Below, piece by piece: positions 10,897 to 19,215 of a DNA stretch of 21,156 bases. Made by a program: the position numbers and the translations under genes. Under the pieces are notes generated by a model. The model ran no database searches, had not been told where the DNA came from, and saw only the letters and a program-made list of their open reading frames with translations. The first letter of the stretch is position 1, and each line of letters begins with the position of its first letter. Where the stretch lies: NCBI GenBank assembly GCA_024277475.1, contig JAJRVC010000700.1:1-21156 (forward strand), in the 5' to 3' direction. Source of the stretch: Deltaproteobacteria bacterium (GTDB lineage: Bacteria; Desulfobacterota; Desulfobacteria; Desulfobacterales; JAFDCJ01).

Positions 10897-12105
10897 ATGA
10901 AGAGTAAGCATTTGACAATTTTTATCGTTGCGATCGTGGTGTTGTTTATTGCTTCCATGGCACAATCAGCGGACACGATCCGAATTGGATGGACGGCGGA
11001 TATGCCCGGAATCGGAGCGACTTTCTATGAATCCCAGAAAAAAGCGATTGAGCTCTTTATTGAGGAGGCCAATGCCTCCGGCGGTATTATAGGTAAAAAG
11101 ATAGAGTTGATTATCCGTGATTCCAAGCTTAAACCCGACGTCGGGGCAACCATGGCCAGGGAATTGATTCTCAGTGAAAAGTGCGAGTTTCTTATCGGTC
11201 CCACCAGCAGCGGTGTGGCCCTGGCGGTCACCAAAGTGGCCAAAGAATTTAAAAAAATTGTTTATTTCCATACATCCAACTCTGAAAAACTGACCACTAC
11301 GGATTACCAGCCATACATGTTCCAGGTGGTGCCCAACACCGGGATCGAAGGCCGCGGCATTACCATGTTTCTGTCAAAAAAACCTTATAAACGTTACTGT
11401 TTCATCGGCCCTGACTACGCTTACGCCCACTCGCAATGGGATGCATTCAAAAAGAATCTTGCGAAACTAAAACCGGATGCAGAAATTCTGGAGGCTGTCT
11501 GGACCAAACTGGGTGAAACCAACTATGCGCCCTATATTCCCACTCTGATGGCCCAAAAACCTGAGGTCATCTACACGAACCTTTGGGGAGGCGGTCTGAG
11601 CAGTTTTATTAAACAGGCCAAACCTTACGGCCTATTTAAAAATGCCAGCATTACGTCCCTGTTCGACCTGGACTTGCTGCGAGCCATGGGTATGGAAATG
11701 CCCGAAGGATTATTGGGCTATTCACGTTGTCCATTCTATGCCGTGCCGACCCTGGACATGAAGGTTTTTGCAGATAAATACTATAAGAAGTACAAAGAAT
11801 GGCCGTCTGATTGGGCCTGTATGGCCTATGACGGGTTGGTTGCTCTAACCACCGCCATCAAAAAAGCCAATAGTGCCAAATCGGAAGATGTGGTTAAAGT
11901 CCTGGGTGGATTGCGGTTTGAGTCCTTGCGGGGGGCCAGATACCTGCGAGATGAGGACCATATGGCCAATGTGGGACTTTATGTGGGCTACACCGCCAAA
12001 GATCCGAAGTATAAAGGCTTTCTCATCCTGAAAGATGTGGTGGAAGTGCCGGCTGAAAAAGTCTGGCTGCCGGCAGATAAGGTTTTGGAGATGCAACCTA
12101 AATAG
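10897..12105 (+). CDS. livK: ABC transporter substrate-binding protein, HAAT family (copy 1)
   Basis: A 402-residue periplasmic binding protein of the type I (Leu/Ile/Val-binding, HAAT) class. A Sec-type signal (charged start, hydrophobic 6-19, likely cleavage around 22-25) leads into the typical IRIGWTADMPG strand, then ASGGIIGKKIELIIRDSKLK and the ligand-pocket segment FLIGPTSSGVALAV. It has the strongest Shine-Dalgarno of the unit (GGAGGAG). It delivers a ligand to the LivHM/GF importer encoded next. Family members bind branched-chain amino acids, amides, aromatic acids or small organic acids, so the ligand cannot be assigned. It shares LGET, RCPF and DWACM-YD segments with copy 2 but is clearly diverged from it. 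Confidence 0.9.
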   Translation: MKSKHLTIFIVAIVVLFIASMAQSADTIRIGWTADMPGIGATFYESQKKAIELFIEEANASGGIIGKKIELIIRDSKLKPDVGATMARELILSEKCEFLIGPTSSGVALAVTKVAKEFKKIVYFHTSNSEKLTTTDYQPYMFQVVPNTGIEGRGITMFLSKKPYKRYCFIGPDYAYAHSQWDAFKKNLAKLKPDAEILEAVWTKLGETNYAPYIPTLMAQKPEVIYTNLWGGGLSSFIKQAKPYGLFKNASITSLFDLDLLRAMGMEMPEGLLGYSRCPFYAVPTLDMKVFADKYYKKYKEWPSDWACMAYDGLVALTTAIKKANSAKSEDVVKVLGGLRFESLRGARYLRDEDHMANVGLYVGYTAKDPKYKGFLILKDVVEVPAEKVWLPADKVLEMQPK

Positions 12106-12309
12106 GCAGGGGTTCACGGGTTCAAATGTTTAAGGTATAGAGGTTCTGGGCTCAAAGTTGACAATCTCGTAAAAAGTCAAAATTCTTGAATTTTAATTTT
12201 ATAACCTATTGAAATTATTAATTCTGAAATTTTATTTTTGTGTTTTTTGTGCCTTTTTGCGGCCACATCAAAGTTCAGAACAGAATATTATCAGAAAAGA
12301 AGGTACCTT
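12106..12309. repeat. Repeat-bearing spacer between livK and livH
   Basis: This 204-nt spacer inside the transporter operon carries a GGTTCA-rich stretch (about 12115-12150), then GACAATCTCGTAAAAAGTC (about 12160-12178), a sequence of a type I associate with dispersed intergenic repeats in Desulfobacterales genomes, then AT-rich DNA. There is no gene in it. A frame upstream of livH opens at a TTG at 12238, but its first 24 codons do not look like LivH. Confidence 0.35.
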
Positions 12310-13194
12310 ATGGGCGTCGAGTTTTACCTATTTATCCTCATAAACGGTCTAAGCCAGGGGATGATTCTGTTCATTATCGCATCCGGACTTTCGCTTGTAT
12401 TCGGGGTTCTCAGGGTTATTAACTTCGCCCATGGATCACTTTATATGGTCGGCGCCTTTCTGGCCTTCTCCCTCAGCACACTCTTACCGGCGGGTTCATT
12501 GTTCTCTTTTATCATCTTGATGCTCCTGGTTCCGCCGGTAATTGCCCTTTTGGGTTTAGGTCTGGAGATTTCTCTTTTCCGCCGTATCTACGGTAAGGAG
12601 CATTTACTGCAGCTTTTGCTGACTTATGCCCTGCTTTTGATCATTGACGATGTCTGTCGGTTGATTTGGGGCGGGGCTATCCGCAATGTTGCGCGTCCCG
12701 GCGTCCTGGCCGGATCGATTGAGTTTTTTGGTTTGTTTCTGCCGACATATAATGTTTTCATTCTGATGGTCGGACCGCTTATTGCCGTCGGCTTATGGTT
12801 TTTACTTTACCGTACCAGAGCCGGCAATCTTATCCGGGCGGCGGTTACCCATCCGGAAATGGTCGGAGCTCTGGGCGTCAATGTATCCAGGGTAATGACG
12901 GCAACCTTCATGCTGGGATGCTGGCTGGCCGGGCTGGGCGGGGTGTTGATGTCCGCCCTGGCGAACATCGATTTGAGCATCGGCATGGAAAAGATCATCG
13001 AGTGTTTTGCCGTGGTGGTCATCGGCGGCCTGGGCAGCATCGGCGGAGCCCTGCTGGGTTCTCTTATTTTGGGGGTGGGGGTTGCCTTTATCCAACTACC
13101 ATTGAGCCGGGCGGCCATTGTTTTCCCTTATTTTGCGATGGCCCTCATCCTGATAATACGACCCTGGGGGCTGTTTGGCAAACCTGAACGATAA
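12310..13194 (+). CDS. livH: Branched-chain amino acid-type ABC permease LivH (copy 1)
   Basis: An inner-membrane permease of 294 residues with about eight hydrophobic segments. The N-terminal signature GLSQGMILFIIASGLSLVFG and then INFAHGSLYMVGA are hallmarks of LivH. The C-terminal cytoplasmic-loop motif VVVIGGLGSIGGALLG is where the ATPase docks. I start at ATG 12310 (AAGG 6 nt upstream), which gives the family N-terminus. Its stop overlaps the livM start in TAATG, so the two are translationally coupled. Confidence 0.92.
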   Translation: MGVEFYLFILINGLSQGMILFIIASGLSLVFGVLRVINFAHGSLYMVGAFLAFSLSTLLPAGSLFSFIILMLLVPPVIALLGLGLEISLFRRIYGKEHLLQLLLTYALLLIIDDVCRLIWGGAIRNVARPGVLAGSIEFFGLFLPTYNVFILMVGPLIAVGLWFLLYRTRAGNLIRAAVTHPEMVGALGVNVSRVMTATFMLGCWLAGLGGVLMSALANIDLSIGMEKIIECFAVVVIGGLGSIGGALLGSLILGVGVAFIQLPLSRAAIVFPYFAMALILIIRPWGLFGKPER

Positions 13195-14186
13195 TGGAAA
13201 AGACGGGATTAACATCTATGGAAAATTCGCAACCAGGATCCAATAAAAATAGAATCATCGGCGCCATCGTTGTCGCGGCACTTTTCATACTGCCCTTTAT
13301 TCTGGCGCAATTCGGCATGACCGGAGAATTTTGGATCTGGGTGACCACCGAGATGATCATCATGGCGCTTTTTGCCACCAGTCTGAATCTAATTCTCGGC
13401 TTCGGCGGGATGGTCAGCTTTGGGCATGCAGCCTTTTTTGGGGTGGGGGCTTATACGGTGGCGCTGCTGATGAAAAAGGCCGGGGTCTCACTGCTGGTCG
13501 CCCTGATCGCAGCTCCTTGCGCGGCCGGCATTGCTGCTGCCGTTATTGGATGGTTTTGCGTGCGATTGATAGGGCTTTATTTTGCTATTCTGACACTGGC
13601 CTTCGGTCAGCTGCTTTATATGATTGCCTTTCAGTGGTACACTTTTACCGGTGGCGATGACGGTATTCATGGTATTCCCAAACCGGAATTCTTAGACCCC
13701 ACCAATTATTACCTGCTGTGTCTGATAATCTTTCTAGCCTGCTTCCTGGTGATGCGCATGATTGTCAACTCTTCGTTCGGCCTGTCGATTCGACTTACCC
13801 GTGAGAACCTGGAGAGGGCAAAATTTATCGGCATCAATGTTCGACGGTACCAGTTGATAAATTTTATTATTGCCGGTGTTTTCGCAGGTATTGCCGGCGG
13901 ACTGTTCACCGAGCTGAATCGCTTCGCTCAAACTGAATTTTTACACTGGAGCAAATCGGGCGATGCCATCTTTGCCTGTCTGGTAGGGGGTATGTACTCG
14001 TTTGTCGGGCCGGCTATCGGCAGTTCAATTTTAATATTTCTGCACATCATACTGCAACAGATTCACCAGAGCCTGGTTGAAGTCTGGGCTATTATCCTGG
14101 GGCTCATCTTGCTCGGGGTTGTTCTGTTTGCCCCGGAAGGATTGGTGGGGCTTTATTTGAAAATAACCAAGAAATCAGAAACGTGA
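13194..14186 (+). CDS. livM: Branched-chain amino acid-type ABC permease LivM (copy 1)
   Basis: The second permease subunit, 330 residues, with roughly 8-10 membrane segments. Diagnostic motifs are SLNLILGFGGMVSFGHAAFF, LYFAILTLAFGQLLY, WYTFTGGDDGIHGIP and the ATPase-docking loop around CLVGGMYSFVGPAIGS. It pairs with LivH to form the pore. The start at 13194 is coupled to the livH stop (TAATG); an internal ATG at 13218 is possible. livG follows after 7 nt. Confidence 0.92.
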   Translation: MEKTGLTSMENSQPGSNKNRIIGAIVVAALFILPFILAQFGMTGEFWIWVTTEMIIMALFATSLNLILGFGGMVSFGHAAFFGVGAYTVALLMKKAGVSLLVALIAAPCAAGIAAAVIGWFCVRLIGLYFAILTLAFGQLLYMIAFQWYTFTGGDDGIHGIPKPEFLDPTNYYLLCLIIFLACFLVMRMIVNSSFGLSIRLTRENLERAKFIGINVRRYQLINFIIAGVFAGIAGGLFTELNRFAQTEFLHWSKSGDAIFACLVGGMYSFVGPAIGSSILIFLHIILQQIHQSLVEVWAIILGLILLGVVLFAPEGLVGLYLKITKKSET

Positions 14187-14193
14187 TACAACC

Positions 14194-14943
14194 ATGAAAT
14201 CTGAAATTCTCAAAATAGAGAATCTGGTGAAATCGTTCAATGGTAATACGGTCATCAGTGACATATCTTTGTCCATCGCCCGGGGCGAGCTGAGCGCAAT
14301 CATTGGACCTAACGGCGCCGGCAAAACCACTTGTTTTAATTTGATTACCGGCTACCATTTGCCCAAAAGCGGACAGATCTATTTTGAAGATAAATCCATC
14401 GCCGGTATGCAGCCGTTTGATATCGTCAGACTGGGAATAGCACGGGCCTTTCAGATTACCAATATTTTTCCCAAACTATCCGTACTCGAAAATGTTGTCG
14501 CCCCCGTCATCACACACCAGAGAGGTAATCTCAACTTCATAACACCCGTACCCAAGCTCAAATCTGTTTATGAAAGGGCGTATCAGATTTTGGATGATGT
14601 CGGTCTGGTTGACCAGGCCCATCGACAGAGCGGAACCCTGGCTCACGGTAACCAAAAAATCCTGGATATTGCCGTGGCCCTGGCCATGGAACCCAGACTA
14701 TTGCTATTGGATGAACCGACGGCAGGTATGAGCCCCGAGGAGCGTTGGAAGACCGTTGAACTTATCCAGAAGCTCTGGCAGCAGATGAATATTACCATGG
14801 TGTTCATCGAGCATGACATGGACATAGTTTTCGGAATATCTCAAAAGGTCAGGGTGCTCTGCTACGGCACCATGATCGCCGAAGGAACCCCGCAAGAAAT
14901 TTCCCAAAACGAAAAAGTTATCGAGGCATACCTGGGAGAATAA
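14194..14943 (+). CDS. livG: ABC transporter ATPase LivG (copy 1)
   Basis: One of the two ATPases of the importer, 249 residues. Walker A GPNGAGKTT (38-46), signature loop LAHGNQK (149-155), Walker B LLLLDEP (169-175) and switch histidine H207 in EHDMD are all present. The signature departs from LSGGQ, as is usual for LivG proteins. It starts 7 nt after livM with only a weak ribosome binding site, consistent with coupling, and ends in a TAATG overlap with livF. Confidence 0.93.
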   Translation: MKSEILKIENLVKSFNGNTVISDISLSIARGELSAIIGPNGAGKTTCFNLITGYHLPKSGQIYFEDKSIAGMQPFDIVRLGIARAFQITNIFPKLSVLENVVAPVITHQRGNLNFITPVPKLKSVYERAYQILDDVGLVDQAHRQSGTLAHGNQKILDIAVALAMEPRLLLLDEPTAGMSPEERWKTVELIQKLWQQMNITMVFIEHDMDIVFGISQKVRVLCYGTMIAEGTPQEISQNEKVIEAYLGE

Positions 14944-15647
14944 TGGAACTTACTGTTGAAAATATTAACACCTTTTATGGACTCAGCCACATTCTCTTTG
15001 ACGTTTCTCTGCATGTCGACCAAGGCGAGGTCGTTGTGTTGCTCGGTAGAAACGGTGCCGGCAAGACTACGACTATGCTCAGTATTATGGGTTTAAATCC
15101 GCCTAAAACCGGAACGATCACTTATCAGGGAAAGGATATTACCAGCCTTGCGCCTTACAAAATCGCTCGATCCGGTATCGGTTTCGTGCCCGAAGATCGG
15201 CGAATATTCCCCGACATAACGGTGGCGGGGAATCTTGATGCCGGTCGGAAACATTCAAAAAACAACGACAATAAATGGGCGATCGAGCGAATTTATCAGT
15301 TGTTCCCCATCTTAAAAGATTTTTCAAACCGGCACGGCGGCACATTGAGCGGCGGGGAACAGCAAATGTTGACCATTGCCCGTTCCCTGATGGGAAATCC
15401 GGATTTTTTATTGCTCGATGAACCCTCTGAGGGATTGGCACCTCTGATTGTAAAAGCACTGGGCGAGTTTATCGAGGTGATTAAAAAAGAGGGGATGACC
15501 ATCCTTCTCTCGGAGCAGAACACCAAATTTGCTCTCAAACATGCCGATCGGGCCTATATTGTGGACAACGGCTCTATAAAATACGAGGGGAGTATTGAGG
15601 AATTGGAGCAAGACAAAGAGGTCAAAAAGCGTTATCTGGCAGTATAG
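14943..15647 (+). CDS. livF: ABC transporter ATPase LivF (copy 1)
   Basis: The second ATPase, 234 residues, with Walker A GRNGAGKTT (35-43), signature LSGGEQ (135-140), Walker B LLLDEPSEGLAP (156-167) and the LivF-type LLSEQN segment where LivG has the switch histidine. It completes a livKHMGF set. It is the last gene of the plus-strand unit and faces the second liv cluster tail to tail, 50 nt away. Confidence 0.93.
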   Translation: MELTVENINTFYGLSHILFDVSLHVDQGEVVVLLGRNGAGKTTTMLSIMGLNPPKTGTITYQGKDITSLAPYKIARSGIGFVPEDRRIFPDITVAGNLDAGRKHSKNNDNKWAIERIYQLFPILKDFSNRHGGTLSGGEQQMLTIARSLMGNPDFLLLDEPSEGLAPLIVKALGEFIEVIKKEGMTILLSEQNTKFALKHADRAYIVDNGSIKYEGSIEELEQDKEVKKRYLAV

Positions 15648-15673
15648 GGCCTATATTTTTTCAATCCTTAAAC

Positions 15674-15689
15674 GCCACGTTACGGTGGC
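15674..15689. terminator. Small hairpin between the convergent livF genes
   Basis: GCCAC (15674-15678) pairs with GTGGC (15685-15689) around a six-base loop, in the only spacer between the two convergent units. No good T-run follows on either strand within the first bases (the T-rich stretch at 15655-15661 lies slightly further off for the minus strand), so this is at best a weak bidirectional terminator. Confidence 0.35.
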
Positions 15690-15697
15690 CGAGTATT

Positions 15698-16408
15698 TCA
15701 AATCATCAGATACTTTTTCTGCACTTCGTTGTTTTTTTTCAACTCCGCGATGGTCCCTTGAAAACGAATTCGCCCTTTTTCAATGATGTAGGCCCTATCC
15801 GATATTTTGGGTGCAAACTGGAGATTTTGTTCTGACAGCAGGATTGTCAGTCCCATTCTCTTGAGAAACAAAATCTGCTTTCCCAATTCTTCTACAACAA
15901 GGGGGGCGACGCCTTCTACCGGTTCATCCATAAGCAATAGCGATGGATTGCCCATTAAGGCACGGCCGACTGTCAACATCTGTTGCTCTCCCCCACTCAG
16001 ATAACCGCCAAGATTTCCATCCAAGGGCGCAAGGGCCGGAAAGAGTTTGTAAATTTTCTCAACAGTCCATTCCTCAGTATTGGAATCGTTACCCTTTTTG
16101 ATTGCAATTTCCAGATTTTCTCGCAATGTGAGATCGGGAAAGATTAAACGCTCATCTGGAACGTAACCAATGCCAAAGCGGGCAATTTCATGAGGTTCGA
16201 GACCGTTGATCTTTTTACCTTTGTACGTGATGGTGCCGGATGATGCTTTTGCCAAGCCCATAATTGTCTTTATGGTGGTTGTTTTGCCGGCTCCGTTGCG
16301 TCCAAGCAGACAGCCCACTTCTCCTTCGCTCAAATTCAATGATACGTCGAAAAGGATGTGGCTCGTGCCGTAGTGCGTTGACACGTCTTTAAGTTCAAGT
16401 ACGCTCAT
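15698..16408 (-). CDS. livF: ABC transporter ATPase LivF (copy 2)
   Basis: A 236-residue LivF-type ATPase: Walker A GRNGAGKTT (36-44), signature LSGGEQ (137-142), Walker B LLLMDEP (157-163) and the LLSEQN segment. It clearly resembles livF copy 1, but with VEGVAP where copy 1 has SEGLAP and different helical-domain sequence, so it is an older paralogue and not a recent duplicate. Its ATG overlaps the livG stop in ATGA. Confidence 0.93.
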   Translation of the reverse strand: MSVLELKDVSTHYGTSHILFDVSLNLSEGEVGCLLGRNGAGKTTTIKTIMGLAKASSGTITYKGKKINGLEPHEIARFGIGYVPDERLIFPDLTLRENLEIAIKKGNDSNTEEWTVEKIYKLFPALAPLDGNLGGYLSGGEQQMLTVGRALMGNPSLLLMDEPVEGVAPLVVEELGKQILFLKRMGLTILLSEQNLQFAPKISDRAYIIEKGRIRFQGTIAELKKNNEVQKKYLMI

Positions 16409-17157
16409 AAGTGTTGCTCACCCAAATAAATTTTCTTTGCGATTTCGTTGTCCCGAACCTCGTCCGGTGATCCCTCAACGATGATTTCCCCCCGATGGAG
16501 TAATGTCACACGCTGCGCGTGGTTAAAAATGACGGACATATCATGCTCGGTAAACAGAACTGAGAGTTCCAAATCCCGGTTGAGCAGATCTACAAGTTCC
16601 ATAGTCTCTTCAGTTTCTTCAAGCGACATCCCGGCTGTAGGCTCATCGAGCAACAAAAGCTTAGGCTGACTGGCCAGCGCGATGGCCAGTTCCAATTTTT
16701 TTTTATCACCCTGGGAAAGTTCCCCGGCGAAAATCTTAACTTTATCGGCCAATCCACAAAGTTGGAGTACCTTCATTGTTTCCTCCACCCCTATCTTGGC
16801 GGCCGAAGAAAACATGTTCAAGGTCTTTCCCAGGTGCGAATGAACAGCGCACCTCACGTTTTCATTTACCGTAAGTCGAGGAAATATGTTGCTAACCTGA
16901 AATGCCCGGGAAATACCGATCCTGACAATGTCATGTGCGGGCCAGTTGGTAATATCCTGACTGTCAAACCGAATTTTTCCCGAATCAGGAGCGTGATAAC
17001 CCGTCAGAAGGTTGAAAAAGGTACTTTTTCCGGCGCCGTTAGGACCAATAATCGCTACCTTCTCTCCTTGCGCCAGTTTAAAGTCAACATTTTGTGTAGC
17101 AAAAAGGCCGCCGAAATTTTTGTTGAGACCGACGACTTCCAGAATATTTTCGGTCAT
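16405..17157 (-). CDS. livG: ABC transporter ATPase LivG (copy 2)
   Basis: A 250-residue LivG-type ATPase with Walker A GPNGAGKST (38-46), signature LSQGDKK (147-153), Walker B LLLLDEP (167-173) and EHDMS with the switch histidine. The start overlaps the livM stop in TAATG and the stop overlaps the livF start in ATGA, so livM-G-F are translated as a coupled block. Confidence 0.93.
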   Translation of the reverse strand: MTENILEVVGLNKNFGGLFATQNVDFKLAQGEKVAIIGPNGAGKSTFFNLLTGYHAPDSGKIRFDSQDITNWPAHDIVRIGISRAFQVSNIFPRLTVNENVRCAVHSHLGKTLNMFSSAAKIGVEETMKVLQLCGLADKVKIFAGELSQGDKKKLELAIALASQPKLLLLDEPTAGMSLEETEETMELVDLLNRDLELSVLFTEHDMSVIFNHAQRVTLLHRGEIIVEGSPDEVRDNEIAKKIYLGEQHL

Positions 17158-18224
17158 TAGTCCCCTGCCTCCTCTTCCGTCTCGAGCCGGTTGAGGTTAT
17201 CGGAAAGCTCTTTTTTCCGAATTTTATTAAATCGCCCCTGCAAGATTTTAACGTCTATTATTCCCATTAATCCGCCGGGTGATAAGATAACGATGAGAAG
17301 AATAATCACCCCGATAGTTAGCGGCCAATATACGGTAAAGCCGGTCACATAGGCATGAAGAAAAGTGTAGACGATAGACCCTAAGATAGGACCGGCAAAA
17401 TACCCCGATCCACCAATGAGGGTCATGAAAATAGCTGTTCCGCCTTCCTGCCAACCGAGCAACAAGGGTCCTACACTTCTTGTAAATGGCCCCCACAAGG
17501 CTCCGGCGGCACCTGCAAATGTGCCTGCGACAACAAAGTTGACCAGCATATACAGTTTGGTATTGATGCCGAGGAACCTTGTTCTTAATGGGTTTTCACG
17601 CATACAGCGCAGCACATATCCAAACGGTGATCGCGTGATGCGCCACATAATTACCATCGCGAGAGCGACAATGACCAATGTGAAATAATAGTAAACCACA
17701 GCGTTTCGGAAAATGGGGGGTGGTAATAACCGTTGAATTCCATCGTCCCCTCCGGTAAAACTATACCATGAAAAAACGATAAAAAAGAGCAATTCTCCAA
17801 ACGCCAATGTCAAAATCGCAAAATAGATTCCGGTGAGTCTTATAACAAAAATTCCTACGATAAAAGCGCTCAGGGCTGCAACTGGAGGGCCAACCAGCAA
17901 AGAAATGATAAACTGCCAGGTGGTAATTTCTCCTGTTCCACCGCTGAAATAACGAAACAATATAGCAGTTGCATAGGCCCCTAAACCGAAAAAAGCGGCA
18001 TGTCCGAATGAAATTTGCCCCATGTATCCATAAATAAGGTTGAAGCTCATTGCAAAAAGCCCGATAATAAGAATCTCAGTGCCAACCTCGATCCAAAAAA
18101 TACCCGGCAGCGCAGGGACTAGGATGAATCCGACCAGTAATATCACCCCAAAGGGGCCGGAAAGGCCGGCCCAATCATATAGACGCCTAACCCAGCTTTT
18201 GCCATTTTCACGTTGATCTATCAT
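17157..18224 (-). CDS. livM: Branched-chain amino acid-type ABC permease LivM (copy 2)
   Basis: A 355-residue permease with about ten hydrophobic segments and the LivM hallmarks NLIYGYMGQISFGHAAFFG, YFAILTLAFGELLFF and WYSFTGGDDGIQR. It is longer than copy 1, with a hydrophilic N-terminus and a charged C-terminal tail (KIRKKELSDNLNRLETEEE) absent from the other. The ATG at 18224 has GGAG 7 nt upstream and lies 26 nt after livH. Confidence 0.92.
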   Translation of the reverse strand: MIDQRENGKSWVRRLYDWAGLSGPFGVILLVGFILVPALPGIFWIEVGTEILIIGLFAMSFNLIYGYMGQISFGHAAFFGLGAYATAILFRYFSGGTGEITTWQFIISLLVGPPVAALSAFIVGIFVIRLTGIYFAILTLAFGELLFFIVFSWYSFTGGDDGIQRLLPPPIFRNAVVYYYFTLVIVALAMVIMWRITRSPFGYVLRCMRENPLRTRFLGINTKLYMLVNFVVAGTFAGAAGALWGPFTRSVGPLLLGWQEGGTAIFMTLIGGSGYFAGPILGSIVYTFLHAYVTGFTVYWPLTIGVIILLIVILSPGGLMGIIDVKILQGRFNKIRKKELSDNLNRLETEEEAGD

Positions 18225-18250
18225 TTACGTGCTCCCGCTCCCTAAGAGTT

Positions 18251-19144
18251 TTAATATCTCAATTCCGTTCCGAATAGGCCCCATGGACGTACAATCAGGA
18301 CCCCCACTACAATCAGAAAAACTACCGCTAACGCCCCGTCGGGCCAGATCAACACGGAAAATGAATACACAACTCCTACGATGATGGAAGCTGCGAACGT
18401 GCCGAGGATGCTGCCGAATCCACCAATGACCACCACCGCAAAACATTGAACAATGAGGTCTGTGTCAACACCAAGCGCCATTGGCATCAAGGGCAGGAAA
18501 ACGCCGGCAGAAAGCGCGGCAATGCCAATTCCAAAAGCAAAGACTCCGGCATAAATTATTGGAATACGGATTCCAAGTGCGCTTACCATGTCACGACTGT
18601 ACACCGCCGCCCGGACTATTTTTCCGTATTTGGTTTTTTGCAAAAACCACCACAGACCGGCAGCCACGGTAACACCGGTAGCGAGAACGACAAAGTAATA
18701 AGGATTTACGAAGGTATCGAGCATTTCTAGCGGTTCAATCGGAAAAAAAATCGAGCGGTCTTCCACACCCCAGATGAGTTTAATAAGGTCACCGAAAATC
18801 AGGATCAATGCGAACGTAAGTAAAAGCTGTTCCGGAAGTTCCCGCGCATACATACGGCGTATGAGTAACCTCTCCATCAAATACCCCACCATCACCATCA
18901 CCGCGGTACCAACCAAGATAGCGAGAACGAGCACAACGCCGCTTTCGCCAAGAGATATGGCCAGAAAAGAATAGACACTGTAGGTGACGTACCCGCCGAC
19001 GAGCCATAACGTTGCATGGGCAAAATTGAGGATGTTCATCACGCCAAAGGTCAAAGACAGACCCGAGGAAAGCAGGAACAATATCATTGCCCTCGACAAC
19101 CCGCCAAGCAGTTGGACAAATAGAAGCCCTGGTTCTAATGTCAT
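18251..19144 (-). CDS. livH: Branched-chain amino acid-type ABC permease LivH (copy 2)
   Basis: A 297-residue LivH-type permease with GLSRAMILFLLSSGLSLTFG, LNFAHATLWLVGGYV and the docking loop VVVIGGFGSILGTF. It has about eight membrane segments. The ATG at 19144 has AGGA six nt upstream. It follows livK by 71 nt, a spacer containing a short palindrome (CCTGA-AG-TCAGG, near 19184-19196). Confidence 0.92.
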   Translation of the reverse strand: MTLEPGLLFVQLLGGLSRAMILFLLSSGLSLTFGVMNILNFAHATLWLVGGYVTYSVYSFLAISLGESGVVLVLAILVGTAVMVMVGYLMERLLIRRMYARELPEQLLLTFALILIFGDLIKLIWGVEDRSIFFPIEPLEMLDTFVNPYYFVVLATGVTVAAGLWWFLQKTKYGKIVRAAVYSRDMVSALGIRIPIIYAGVFAFGIGIAALSAGVFLPLMPMALGVDTDLIVQCFAVVVIGGFGSILGTFAASIIVGVVYSFSVLIWPDGALAVVFLIVVGVLIVRPWGLFGTELRY

Positions 19145-19215
19145 TAATAATCCTCACATTTGGACGGAGCAACACATTAAATCTGACCCTGAAGTCAGGT
19201 ATAATCAATGTTTAC

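Noticed and set aside
12238..12309. Upstream extension of livH to a TTG at 12238
   Set aside because: The extra residues do not fit the LivH N-terminus and lie in AT-rich spacer; the ATG at 12310 has a ribosome binding site.
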